A DNA stretch of 64,000 nucleotides from Agapetus fuscipes (taxonomy: Eukaryota > Arthropoda > Insecta > Trichoptera > Glossosomatidae), in NCBI GenBank assembly GCA_951799405.1, contig OX637334.1:12462001-12526000 (forward strand). The letters run 5' to 3'. The translations under genes were made by a program, and so were the position numbers. Positions 43,806 through 54,303 of this stretch are shown here, one piece after another (position 1 is the first letter of the stretch; each line of letters opens with the position of its first letter). The notes beneath the pieces are model-generated. The model worked only from the letters and a program-made list of their open reading frames with translations. It made no database searches and was not told the DNA's origin.

Positions 43806-44078
43806 TTATGAGTTACTATTCTGTCTCTCCTTAAGCACTTGTTGCACCTGCTCCACAATAGTGTTGACCTCAGCCATGGCCCCCATGCCGTGGTCGCCGC
43901 ACACCAGTGTCTTGGCCACGGGTGGCACCAGCCGGTAGCCCCAGCTCTGCAGCAGGCTCAGCTGGCCAGATGTGACGGGATGTTGCCACATGTGCGTGTT
44001 CATGGCGGGGCAGAACAGCAGCGGCTTGTGCAGGGGCCAGGCGCGCACGGCACACGTCACCAGGTTGTCACACAGACC
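43806..44078 (-). CDS. PPCDC: PPCDC exon 3 (last coding exon)
   Basis: Encodes residues 111-200. A TTCAG acceptor precedes GGT CTG TGT GAC AAC at 44078, and TAA is at 43808-43806. It carries the substrate-clamp motif PAMNTHMW (134-141, with Asn137) and LVCGDHGMGAM with Cys170, the residue that reduces the enethiolate intermediate in the HAL3/PPCDC family. The exon is GC-rich against an AT-rich intron. Confidence 0.92.
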   Translation of the reverse strand, partial: GLCDNLVTCAVRAWPLHKPLLFCPAMNTHMWQHPVTSGQLSLLQSWGYRLVPPVAKTLVCGDHGMGAMAEVNTIVEQVQQVLKERQNSNS

Positions 44079-44239
44079 CTGAACACAATACTCGGTACAT
44101 TACTTAAATTCTACTTTGGGAATCAAAAGTTAAAAATAGGCCATGAAAATGTTCAGAATCATATTCACAGAAATATACAACAGGTCACCAAAGATCCATA
44201 TAGCTTTAATAATAATAATATCAGGCTAATTTATTTTAA

Positions 44240-44640
44240 ATTACAAATGATAAGAGAGCGCCGTTTTTGTGTGTATTACACCTCAAGGGCCCTCTCCGAT
44301 CATGGATAAGACTTTTTGAAAAGGTGAGTCTTGAGTGCCCCGCGAAATACACCCACAGATTTGGAGTTCTTTATTCCAGGTGGCAGTCTGTTCCACTCCA
44401 CCGGACCCGCAACATCGCCCGCGGATTTGAGTGTCTGCCTCTTGTAATGTTCCCCCCCCCCCTACGAAGAAAAACATGATGAGAAGAGGTCCTGATAAAG
44501 TGGAAATAATGAACAAAGGGCCGTGCTCCTGCATCCATGTCATCCATAGTTCTCCAAATGGTGAGATCTTCCCTCTCAGAGAGATTGCTGAAGATCCTTA
44601 GTCCTTGGTCCATGATGAAGGTGAAGGTAGATCAGAGATC
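44240..44640 (-). pseudogene. LINE 3' end (C terminus plus tail)
   Basis: Minus-strand QGLRIFSNLSEREDLTIW, FHFIRTSSHHVFLRRGGG and NITRGRHSNPR, with frame breaks, then HSRLTFSK and the tail GGGCCCTTGAGGTGT / AAAACGGCGCTCTC. The tail is shared with the LINE at 39365 and with SINE-1. Confidence 0.65.
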
Positions 44641-44764
44641 TAGGAACGCTGGCAGATGCTGGTACTCCTTGTTGATGGGGAATATCCCTCGCTGGCTCCT
44701 CGGAGGTCGTAGATTTGGCCAAAGTGTGTGATTGTCTCTCTGGTTAGTTTAAAATTAAAAAAAT

Positions 44765-45061
44765 TAAAGTTGGCTGATTTATTTGGTGAGCGCTATTTTT
44801 GTGTGTATCACACCTCAAGAGCCCTCTGCGAGCTTGGTCGTCGCTGTAGAAAGCGCCAATTCTCAAGCAAGACCCAGTTGTTGTAAGGCTGGATGGACCT
44901 TTTGATGACCGGTCTTTGGTAAAGGTTTATGAATTTTTCAACCCAGCGAAGAGCAAATTTGAAAATATAAATGGTATATTTTTTGTGCTCCGCCGGGATT
45001 CGAACCCACGACCTTCCAGTTACGAGTCCGAAGTGTTACCACCTGGACTATGGACCGGTCA
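44765..45061 (-). repeat. SINE-1, full-length
   Basis: Minus-strand head GACCGGTCCATAGTCCAGGT, B box GGGTTCGAATCCC, body TTACCAAAGACCGGTCATCA and LINE-like tail. It lies in PPCDC intron 2. Confidence 0.85.
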
Positions 45062-46450
45062 AAGTTTAGTTTATGTTAAGGACCCCCTCAACGTGTGGTA
45101 GATAATGAAACGGAACGTTGTGTACTTTTTTGTTTTACCGTTTCAAAATCTACTTTTGTCGCAAACCCAAATTCGTTATCGTTTGGTGTGGAACATACGC
45201 ATTTTCTAACTAACTTGTAAACTCAAAATTATAATTTAAAGCTTACGAGATTTACGTTACGTGTAATGTAAAATGGCTACATGATATTAAAACCGATTTT
45301 AAAACAAGTGACTTTCATTTTTAATGGGATTTTGTTCTCTGTGAAATTACTAGAACGCGCCCTGGCAAGTTTACGGCATATAGTAAAAAACCCGGACGCT
45401 CAATGTATTCAAAGGCGTATACAAAATGAGGAACAAGGAAAAAAAGGGGGACACAAATCGCGAATAAAACAAGTTAATTGATGCGTTAATTTTTGTTAGT
45501 CTTATTATTTAACAAATTACATAGATTTACAAAATAACATTATAATAACAATATGAATAAATTACATTGCGTCTAAATGTATTACGTATTACCTACCTCT
45601 AATTTACTTTAATTAATGACCCACCTCTAAATAGAAAATCTGCTTGCTAGCTCCAATGGAGAAGTCGGGGACTTGGGACTCCAAAGTGAGATTAACCGAT
45701 CGGTTTACAAGCTTGACGCTCTCTCTCTTCTACCAAAGAATCGTCACAGGACTTTAGCACGCTAATTCTTGGCAAAAGGAAAGGAAGTCTTTTCACCAGT
45801 TTTGTCTAATTGTTACCCCACTGGATCGGATAATTCAGCATCCCCGTCACCAAAACTTAACGCGCGCCTACTCCATACTCTATTCCAAGATGCTTTTGTT
45901 AGGGAAGACAGCTTCTAATGTACCCCATTAACCTACCAAAATTCGCAATACCATGGCACCGTCTGATGCTCAGCAACTCCGGCCAAGTAGACCCGAGCCA
46001 AAATAAAGAAAACCTGGTAAAACAATATTTGTGGAAATATCTGATCCATAATCCGTTCCTGGTACACTTCATCAACTCCGCGCGAATGTAGACCCGAAGT
46101 ACAGACTACAAAAGACCTCTCCACAACCCCATAAATAATGCCAATCGAAATTCGAATGGTGTAAAAATAATTGTGCAAACCGCTTTACTCACGGGACAGG
46201 AACCACGCCACTGGTTTTAAGTTTGTATTAATTGTGGCGAAATTAGTTATTTTTAGTGCAATCAGCTTAATTATTTTCTCCCGGCCGCATCTCAGGTCCA
46301 TTTTCAGCTTCATCTCCACACAAACACCCACAAATCAAATAGTTAACAGCAATTTTCTGATTTTATCTAATGATTTTACAAAGGAGAGACGCGTCACCCA
46401 CGGATACAGAACGAAAACTGAATCCAACCCAGCAACGCATATTTATATAT
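45062..46450. other. unassigned intronic sequence
   Basis: No gene or recognised repeat in this part of PPCDC intron 2; the base composition is mixed. Confidence 0.4.
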
Positions 46451-46451
46451 A

Positions 46452-48793
46452 TATATAATTTTATTTTATTTAATATAACACTTTTTAGTACATTTTTTTT
46501 TTTTATAAAACTTATTTCTATAACATAATAAGTTAATTGTTCTATGAGCTGAACCTCACCAAAAAGAGGCAAAGCTCTTGTGTGTGGTGAGGGATTTACA
46601 ATTGAATTTAATCAAAAAGTAATAATAAAGTAATTAAAGTTATTCTATATATAGTTTAGTTATGAACTTTAATGTATACATTTTCAGGTGTACAGAGATT
46701 TAATATATAGGTAATGAAAGCAAACAAATTCAAAAACTGAATAATAAACAAAAGTATAATACAGGCAAGTAAGTACTAAAGTATAATAATAAAAGCATAC
46801 ATACATATGAGTTATAAAAGTATACTAATGACAAGAAATATATCATCACCTAATTTCCAACATAATAAAAATCTGGTTGTGAAATTGAATCACAGGCAGT
46901 AATATCGAGTGGTATATTCTACTATTTTAATATTTTTCGAAATGTTTTTTAACTCTACTTTTAAATACATGATAATCTTTTATATTTTTTATTTCCGTCG
47001 GTAATTTATTAAAGTTTGTTACTCCAACATAGATGAAGTTATTTTGAAAATGTTTTGTGTCAAATTTTGACATTTTGAGGTTATGTTTGTATCTTGTTGA
47101 CTGATTTGTTTCTAATTTTAATTGTTGTTTTTCCTTTAATATTTGCAATATGGCGTTTTTTTTTAAATGATATCTACTGAGGGGACTTTAAATATTTTAA
47201 ATACTAATTCAGTCAAGTAATTCGATGGTTTTTTTAATATTTTCTTAATGATTAATTTTTTAATTATTTTTACAGGGTTTAATGTGTTTAAGTATGACCC
47301 TCCCCATTCTATAATACCGTACTGTAATATAGATTGCACAATTGCGTAGTAGACTCTTCTTAAGTTATCTATTCCGAGTATATTTCAAAGTCTTATAAAT
47401 ATGTATATGCACTTTCTGATTTGTTTTATCAGTTTACTAGTATGTCCTTTCCATTTTAATTTATTATCTATGTCAACGCCTAAATATTTTGTAGTATCTG
47501 TTTGCTTTAGTACTGAGCAGGTTAAATTACAATTCGTTTTATAACATTTATTTTATTGATGAATAAATATATTTAAATTCAGATTTAATTTATTTTTATT
47601 AATAGAAAACGGGACAATGTAAGTTTTTTCACTGTTTAGTGTTAACAAATTCACATCGAACCAGTGCTTTAAATTTTTTTTTTTTTTTTTTTAAGAAATC
47701 CTGTGCGGGAGACTCCCTAGATTCTTAAGACTCTAGGGGTCTATGACACTTGTTGTAGTGCCGCAGAGGTGTACGAGCTTGGTCGTCGCTACAAAGCGCC
47801 AATACTCAAGCAAGACCCAGTTGCTGTAAGGCTGGATGGACCTTTGGTGACCGGTCATTGGTAAAGGTTTATGAATTTTTCAACCCAGCGAAGAGCACAT
47901 TCGAAATATAAATGGTATATTTTTGTGCTCCGCCGGGAACCGAATCCACAACCTTCCATTTATGAGTCCGAAGTGTTGCCACTACGGACTACGGACCGGT
48001 CCAATTGTTAATGTCAACATTTGCTTTATTGCTGACACTATTCCAATTCATATCTTCGATGTTAATAACTGTATCATCGGCATAGGATATTATTTTTCCG
48101 TTTAGTTTCAGTGTAAATACATCATTGACATAGATTATAAATAATAAAGGGCCTAATACGGTGCCTTGTGGTATTCCGAAATTGGTAGTTTCTATTTGGC
48201 TGTACACCTCATTTATTTTGACAACTTGAGGTCTTTGATATAGATAGCTTGTTATCCACTCGAGTGTCCTGCCTTGGAAACCTATACTTTCTAATTTTGA
48301 AGTCAATTTGTAATGAGATATGCTGTCAAATGCTTTTTTTAAATCTATGAATATACCGATACATTTACGAGATTTGTCCAATGCATTCAGTACATAGCTA
48401 GTTAATTTAGCAATTGCATCTTGTGTGCTTCTATTTTCCATAAAACCAAACTGATTTTCATTTATTATATTATTGCATTTTATATATGCGTTGATTCTTT
48501 TTTAAACTATTTTAGCTATGTTTGATATTATAGAGATAGGTCTGTAATTTGTTATATCATCCTGTTTACCAGATTTAAATATTGGAATTATTATGGATTT
48601 TTTATATTTATTTGGAAATTTTCCAGTCTCAAAACTTTTATTTATAATGTTCATTAGTGGTTTTGAAATTTCTTTTTTAATGTGTTTTGGTGTATCGATA
48701 GTTATGCCATTAAATCCTGGTGTAGATCCTCCTTTCATATTGTCAATAATTGTTTCAACTTCCTGTTTATATATGTTCATATGTCAAGAATAG
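46452..48793 (-). pseudogene. LINE split by a SINE
   Basis: Minus strand: MKGGSTPGFNGITID, NYRPISIISNIAKIV, a gap, then FIDLKKAFDSISHYKL, IPQGTVLGPLLFIIYVNDVF, YADDTVINIEDMN and INNW (to 48004). A SINE-1 interrupts, and coding resumes at about 47670 with KHWFDVNLLTLNSEKT, TKYLGVDIDNKLKW and ESILQYGIIEWGG-like sequence, ending TNFNKLPTEIKNI...FKSRVKKHF at 46927. The RT catalytic YADD is intact, but there are several stops. The N-terminal endonuclease is missing. The 3' UTR ends in (TA)n near 46450. Confidence 0.85.
47672..48003 (-). repeat. SINE-1 variant inserted in the LINE
   Basis: tRNA-like head (GACCGGTCCGTAGTCCGTAG, B box GGTTCCCGGCGG-side) at the right, body to GCTTGGTCGTC, then a different 3' end (TACACCTCTGCGGCAC, CTAGAGTCTTAAG) and an A run at 47672-47690. 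It splits the INNW|LKHW codons of the LINE, so it is younger than the LINE. Confidence 0.8.
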
Positions 48794-48894
48794 CTCAGGG
48801 TTTTTTTTATTAGAGTACCTTTTTTTTGTCTCAAGTATTAAAGCGTCATAGAAAGATATATATAATACTTTGTATAGAAATACGGACGTTTAAA

Positions 48895-49249
48895 CGAACA
48901 TGGATAGAGTCAGATCTTAACACTCCTTACACCCATGTCAACAGGCAACATCATGTCAGTCAGATAAGGTGGAGCCAAGCCATTGATGGCTGTATATACC
49001 ATCACACAAACACGGTAGACCACCCTCTCCGGGAAACGAAGGCAATGTAATGTTTTTAACAGCGGAGTGATGTGAGTGAATATTGGTATCCCGAATATGA
49101 GTCTTCTTGCCGAATTCAACACAGATTGAAAGCGATTGAACTGCTTCTTTGGCTGACCACTATAAAGTATTGAACAATAGTCAATCCGAGACATCACAAA
49201 CGCGCCCACTAGAGTCTTGACTGCATCTGAGTATCTGATGGTAAACACT
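48895..49249 (-). pseudogene. LINE C-terminal fragment, 3' piece
   Basis: Minus-strand KTLVGAFVMSRIDYC, GQPKKQFNRFQSVLNSARRL, ITPLLKTLHCLRFPERVVYR and NGLAPPYLTDM. It is the same family as the LINE at 39365. It continues across a solo LTR to 50315-50522. Confidence 0.85.
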
Positions 49250-50314
49250 TGTAACACATACAGGAAACGCGCGTTCCTGCTGGGCCCCTGCCGCGAACCG
49301 TTACCTCTTTTGAGGTTAGGATTCCGACAACTGACAATTGGGGCTCCTTTGAGGTTAGGCTGCGCGCTTTTTCCACATGGCCGGCTAGAGAAAGAGACTC
49401 CTCAGGGTGGTGTTCGTGGCCCAACACCTTGCTCGCTTTCCACTGATGCTAAAGAGGTTCAAAATATAGGTTATGGTAGGTAAAAGCAAGGTAAAGGAAA
49501 GAGGGGGTTTATTGTAAATTTAAAACAGACAATGGAGAGTATCACCACGCTAAAACGGCAAGACTGGCTGGTGAATCGAATTTAAGTTAGTGAATGAATT
49601 AAAGGCTGGGCTATGCTCACGATGACGGAAAAAGTCCTGATGCTTGGAGGCTGGTAGGTTCGATGTTCGGAGCGCTGGCCTCTAGGCACGGCGGCGCTTT
49701 TGGCGGGATGAGGTCAAGGTGCTCCGCACTCCGGAGGAAGTTGGGCAACAGGGGTTAAGCCCTGCAGGCAGCCAGCGACCAGACGGGTGCTCTCGGCTGG
49801 ACAGGGCCGGTGCTCCGCCCTCCTGAGGAACTTCGGGCACGGGGCTCCGGATATCGAGCAGCACAAAGCAAGTAGCCAAGCGGGCGCTTTCGGCGGGTTG
49901 AGGGCAGGGCCTCAGCTCTCCAGAGGAATCTGCCACGGGGACCCAGGCGCGGCCAGGGGCTGTTGGTGCAGGAAATAACGACGACTTAGGCCTCCCCAGA
50001 TGGATCGTTTTGACCACGTCTGGTCCGTGCTGCTTGTCCAGGCTTTGCAGAGTATGTGTCCCTGAACGTTGGGCGTCGGCGGCTTTTATAACCTTCCCAC
50101 CGAACCTGACGCGAAGCTTCGCCGGTTTTTCCCACTCTTTTGCTCTTCCAACTGTCATTCTCAGCCTGTCTTCTTCCTCTAATTTTGAGCCGGTTCAATT
50201 TCTGTGGCTAAAGATGCGCTTCATTTTCTTTTCACTTTGTCAATGACAGTTCATATGGATATTTCTTCTTCTTCTTTGTAACAGGTAGCTATCTGACATT
50301 CTAGCTACCTGACA
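49250..50314. mobile_element. Solo LTR, 1065 bp, TG...CA with CACT duplication
   Basis: Begins TGTAACACATACAGG and ends CTAGCTACCTGACA, flanked by CACT at 49246-49249 and 50315-50318. Removing it with one CACT restores the LINE codons ATT AGA AAG TGT TTA CCA. A 4-bp duplication and TG...CA ends suit a gypsy-type solo LTR left by recombination. It is strongly GC-rich. The 158-codon minus-strand frame inside has no recognised domain. Confidence 0.8.
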
Positions 50315-50522
50315 CACTTTCTAATAGCCTTTATTTGGTGAAGTGAAAAAAAAGAAGAAGCTATTGTGGCATCTATCTGCCTTTCCAGTGTCAGATTCCG
50401 ATCCAGTAAGACTCGTAGAAGTTTTACTGAATCAGAAGGCTGGATTAGCTTACCTCCTATGGAGAGTGGTACTCCATTCACTAATAGGTGGTCACGCCTA
50501 GATGTGTCTGCCCACAGTATCT
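50315..50522 (-). pseudogene. LINE fragment, 5' piece
   Basis: Minus-strand LWADTSRRDHLLVNGVPLSI, QPSDSVKLLRVLLDRNLTLE and IASSFFSLHQIKAIRK, which join KCLPSD at 49245 once the LTR is removed. Confidence 0.85.
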
Positions 50523-50735
50523 ACATTTACAGCAGCTGGGTCTTGATAAAGAATTGGCACTTTGAAGCGACGACCAAGCTCGTAAAAAGTCCGGTCAAGT
50601 CAAGGGTTCGATCCCCACTAAGGGTGTCAGAAATGATTTCCCGTTTCGATACTTATTTCAAACCCAAAAAAAAATACCGCCAAGGTTTACTCAGCCTTTA
50701 CAACAAATGAGAACCAACCTTCAGGGATAACGCAG
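50523..50735 (+). repeat. Dimeric SINE, truncated
   Basis: SINE-1 body (CAGCTGGGTCTTGATAAAGA, GCGACGACCAAGCTCGTAAA) fused to an internally shortened SINE-2 head (GGGTTCGATCCCC) and body (AAAATACCGCCAAGGTTTAC). It shows the same junction as at 35581. Confidence 0.7.
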
Positions 50736-50797
50736 GCAAGAAGTTACACTACATTAATCATAATATTAAGGTAAGAAGGAAGTTTTTTTTGTCTGAC

Positions 50798-51004
50798 CTG
50801 CGCTAGTTTGGCCAGGGTGTTGGCATCCAGGGGAGCTAGCAGCAGCAGCTGAGCCCACGCCCCCAGCTGCACGTGCAGCACGGGGTCCCCCCGGCACCCC
50901 CACAGCGCCCACTCCTCCCTGTCCCCCAGCACCTGCGCCCCCAGCCCCGACACCTCCTCCCTGCTGAAGAAGTGCAACGCCCGCTCCGTTGTCATCACCT
51001 TAAT
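50798..51004 (-). CDS. PPCDC: PPCDC exon 2
   Basis: Encodes residues 42-110 in phase 0. The acceptor is TTTAAG before 51004 and the donor GTCAGA starts at 50797. It contains VMTTERALHFF, the flavin-site region and DPVLHVQLGAWAQLLLLAPL with His85, equivalent to the catalytic histidine of human PPCDC, followed by the APLDANTLAK motif. GC-rich exon. Confidence 0.92.
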
Positions 51005-51059
51005 CTTAAACAAAATTCAAATAGGTTGGTATGGACTCCGAACATTCTAAACATCTTTA

Positions 51060-51272
51060 TGACACTTTTTTTTTTTTTTTTTTTTATTTATTTGTGGAAA
51101 GGAATGCAATCCACCAACCTATTTTACCTGGCCAGTTGTCTTCATGCGAAAGCAGAAGCTTGTGTGCATGCAACGGCATCTGTTGAACCAGGGTCGAAGT
51201 TATCGTCGCGGGATTCGAACCAGCGTTATCCGGTTCCAAATAACCTGTCTTGATCCCCGCGGCTATAACAAC
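51060..51272 (-). repeat. SINE-3 (tRNA-derived)
   Basis: Minus strand: TTGTTATAGCCGCGGGGATC, B box CTGGTTCGAATCCCG, CCCTGGTTCAACAGATG, TGGCCAGGTAAAATAGGTTG and a terminal A run (T run at 51067-51087). It shares its body with 56243-56518. Confidence 0.75.
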
Positions 51273-51279
51273 CTTATAA

Positions 51280-51505
51280 TCTATAATCTAAGCTGCAAAG
51301 ATATGGTAACATTTAAGGCTCATATAAAATGCATGCCCACAAACAGGCACATGCAGGTTCGCGCCTGCACACTCTACATGTGTGCATACAAATAAGAAAC
51401 CTTGCAACTCCTGCCGCCTTTCCCTGAAACCGGGGTAGCATTGAAAAGAGTGAATTTATTTTTACAGCACAGGGGGTCAGCCTCATTATAACCTATCAGT
51501 CAAGG
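51280..51505 (-). repeat. 250-bp repeat
   Basis: Minus-strand copy with tail ATAATCTATAATCTAAGCTG at 51280. Diverged in the middle. Confidence 0.8.
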
Positions 51506-51607
51506 AGCACAAAAAATTAGAAATGGTTTACAAAAAAATACTTTAAACAGCAACTTAGAAATAAATTTTAAAATGAAATTAAAACTACAATTAATAATAA
51601 AGTTAAA

Positions 51608-51690
51608 ATGAAATGCTGTAGCCGCCAAAATTGCACATCAACCGCCATTTTTTGTTGGTCCTCACATCTTTGTGAGAATCTGTAATTTTT
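51608..51690 (-). repeat. LINE tail fragment
   Basis: GTAGCCGCCAAAATTGCACA and ATCAACCGCCATTTTT match the 3' end of the LINE at 52296-53118. Confidence 0.5.
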
Positions 51691-51956
51691 TCTAATTTAC
51701 AGCTCTGCGAGCCTGTACAGTTGGCGGTAATGCCAAATGCGACACGGTACACTTAGTGTCTTTTCAAACTACCTACATCATATTGTATTGAAATTATGCA
51801 TATAAGCCAAGCCAGTTTGATTTCAAAGCGACGTATATACACGACGTAATATACAAATCAACACAGCTTATAATGAATAATGTGAAAACTGCAACTAACC
51901 ATGCCATTGTGTATAACGTCACTTTTGATAGTTCAATCTGAAATCTCACATGCAAA

Positions 51957-52203
51957 TGTAATCTAAGTTGCAAAATATATATAACATCAGAGATTCACAT
52001 TATATGCATTTTCACAAACAAGCATGTATAAGTTCGCGCTTAAACATGCCGCATGTGGTCCTACAATATAAAAACCAGAATCTCAAATGAACATACACCC
52101 TGCAACTCCTGCCGACCTTCCCTGAAACAGGGGTGACATTGGCAAAGTGAACCATTTTCTACAGCATGGTTGGTCAGCCGCATACCAACCTATAAGTCAA
52201 GGA
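51957..52203 (-). repeat. 250-bp repeat
   Basis: Full minus-strand copy ending at CTATAAGTCAAGGA. Confidence 0.85.
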
Positions 52204-52295
52204 ACATACACAATAAATTATATTTTTAATATCAACAAATTATAACACGTATGGACATCAAAAACTAACAGAAAACTAATTCTTATTTAAAAACC

Positions 52296-53118
52296 CTAGC
52301 CGCCAACACCACAGATCAACAGCCACTTCTTTCTGTCCTTACACACTTCTTTCATTTCCTCCAGAGTCATAACCTTCTTCATACAGGCTCTCCTTTTATT
52401 ATGACTCTGGATATTCCATTCATTCGGAAATTTGGTCCATCCATACCTTTCTCGGTCTTCCTCTACCACGACATCCATCTATTCTTGCAACATATCGCAC
52501 GTTTAATAATAAAGAGAAATAACTCGAAATTTGGGAAAATCGAGATTTTGTAATAAAACGCAAGAACAATGCGAGAAGAATGCGTAGAATGCGACAGTCG
52601 TTCAATTTGGACGAATATGACCGAGATAAAACATCGGCCGCCTTTTTCATCTCATACAAGTTGTACTGGGTGTCTGAACTTCAAACGCGTTTTCCCAACA
52701 TTCATGTTTTTTGAGTTATTGCTCTTTATTATTAAACGTGCTATATACTTTCTTCGTCAGTCTTTTATCATTCATTCTCTCCATATGCCCAAACCATCTT
52801 AACAAACTTTTTATAATCTTTACTTTCACACTTTCTCTTACACCACATTCTTCTCTTACAAAATAATTTTTCACCCTATTACTCCGTTTTTTTCCCAATC
52901 ATACTTCTTAGAAAGTCCATTTCAACAGTATGGACTTTACTTATTTCACTTTCATTCACCTTACAGGCTTCGCTTCCATACATCAAGGTGGGTAAAAGTA
53001 TGCCACTGTGTACCGCCAGTCGAGCATTTTTAGATATGTTTTGATTTTTGGCGATACAAGCGGTAGCACCCAGTACACACCTGCCTTTCATTATTCTTCT
53101 TTCAAGTTCACCTGTCAT
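52296..53118 (-). pseudogene. LINE C-terminal part split by a MITE
   Basis: Minus strand: GELERRIMKGRCVLGATACI, HSGILLPTLMYGSEA, VREECGVRESVKVKI, LLRWFGHMERMNDKRL, then (after the MITE) VARIDGCRGRGRPRKVWMD and KVMTLEEMKEVCKDRKKW. This is the post-RT region of a non-LTR element; a sister copy at 59572 lacks the MITE. It lies in PPCDC intron 1. Confidence 0.8.
52496..52742. mobile_element. 247-bp MITE, 4-bp ATAT duplication
   Basis: TIRs CGCACGTTTAATAATAAAG and CTTTATTATTAAACGTGCT, flanked by ATAT (52492-52495 and 52743-52746). The sister LINE at 59572-59902 has the uninterrupted CAACATATACTTTC site. It corresponds to the two ends of the 675-bp element at 43093. Confidence 0.85.
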
Positions 53119-53278
53119 TCTTCCGATTTATTTTTTATTAAAATGGTTATTTAAATTTGTAGTAACAATTAAGGTATTTTTTGCCCCCCTGCCCTTAACT
53201 GGGTACACCCATAAACGGGAGTGCCGTCCCTTGAAACTAATAACAAAATATTCCTAGCAACTCGGCCGGGTGACGACA

Positions 53279-54015
53279 CAATATTGTCCATGTCAATTCC
53301 CGTAGCTCAGCCTGATACCTTTTAAAAATATATACCTACTTCAAATGCGATATATTCCTTGACTTATAGGTTGGTATGCGGCTGACCACCCATGCTGTAG
53401 TAAATGGTTCACTTTACCAATGTCACCCCTTTTTCAGGGAAGGTTGGCAGGAGTTGCAGGGTGTATTTCCATTTGAGATTTGGTTTTTATGTTGTAGGTT
53501 CACATGCGGCATGCGCAAGCGCGAACTTGTACGTGTCTGGTTGTGAGAATGCATGTAATGTGAGTCCCCAATTTTGCATATCTTTGCAACTTAGATTAGA
53601 TTAGATAGCACCCCTGCTGCCAGGAAAGGTGGAAACAATAATTTCACAGATCTATAGAATGGGTAAAAGAGAAATGCAAGTTGAAAGAAAATGTGAAAGT
53701 AAAGGTAAGTACAATGAATGGTTTGGGCACGTAGGAATAATGCATGATAAGTGTATATACAGAGAAAATGTGAAAGGAAAAGGGGAGGCTGAGAAAAATA
53801 TGAGTTGATCAGATCGTCCAACTTGTGAAAGAATGAGATATGCAGAGTAAATGTTTCAGAGAGAATACCTATTTAAAAAGGTCAAGGATATGAGCAAATT
53901 ATAAAATAGCATTGCACGTATAGGACGAACGGAGGCTGGTCTGTTAAGTCTCTGGCCATTCCTTGCAGAATGCAACAGAGTTACAGTATTGATTTCGTAT
54001 TGTAAGCATAAACTT
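53279..54015 (+). repeat. 737-bp duplicated segment, copy A
   Basis: Nearly identical to 56930-57666 in the same orientation, differing by a handful of bases. It includes a full 250-bp repeat at 53359-53608. The duplicated unit begins at ACAATATTGTCCATGTC and ends at TTGTAAGCATAAACT. Confidence 0.9.
53359..53608 (+). repeat. 250-bp repeat
   Basis: Full plus-strand copy in the duplicated segment, with tail CAACTTAGATTAGATTAGAT. Confidence 0.85.
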
Positions 54016-54180
54016 AAGCGTTCCTGCTTGTACATGTGTGAATAGTGAACTTTCAATGTAAATACATCTTTGCCCCTTTAGATTTTAGTTTTGACCATCG
54101 ATCTAAATATTATTTATATCGATGGTTTTGACTAAATCATTGAGGCAAAATACTACTTGGATATAGAATATTTATATTAC

Positions 54181-54303
54181 ATTGATGCCGTTCGGGAACT
54201 TGTTCTTCAGTTCTTGCACCAGTAGAGGAAGCTTTAGAGCCGCTACACTACCTGTCACGCCCAACAATACATTCAAACCATTTTCCGATGATAAGCCTTC
54301 CAT
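54181..54303 (-). CDS. PPCDC: PPCDC exon 1 with start codon (phosphopantothenoylcysteine decarboxylase)
   Basis: Start of a three-exon minus-strand gene whose enzyme decarboxylates 4'-phosphopantothenoylcysteine to 4'-phosphopantetheine, the third step from pantothenate to coenzyme A, using FMN in the cytosol. Exon 1 gives residues 1-41: ATG at 54303, then NVLLGVTGSVAALKLPLLVQ, the FMN-phosphate-binding GVTGSVAA loop. The donor is GTAATA at 54180. Joined in phase 0 to exons 2 and 3 it makes 200 residues, close to the 204 of the human enzyme, with no stop or frameshift. The start is preceded by an in-frame stop. NPRL2 lies divergently 1.4 kb away. The exon assignment is mine, from splice signals and family motifs. 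Confidence 0.92.

Noticed and set aside
44995..45061. tRNA gene (A and B boxes present)
   Set aside because: The same head occurs in many copies followed by a SINE body; it does not fold into an intact cloverleaf. The same applies to 15300-15363, 30238-30310, 56243-56330 and 63170-63243.
49682..50158. 158-codon minus-strand frame, GC-rich
   Set aside because: It lies wholly inside the solo LTR; GC-rich DNA lacks stop codons by chance, and no domain is seen.
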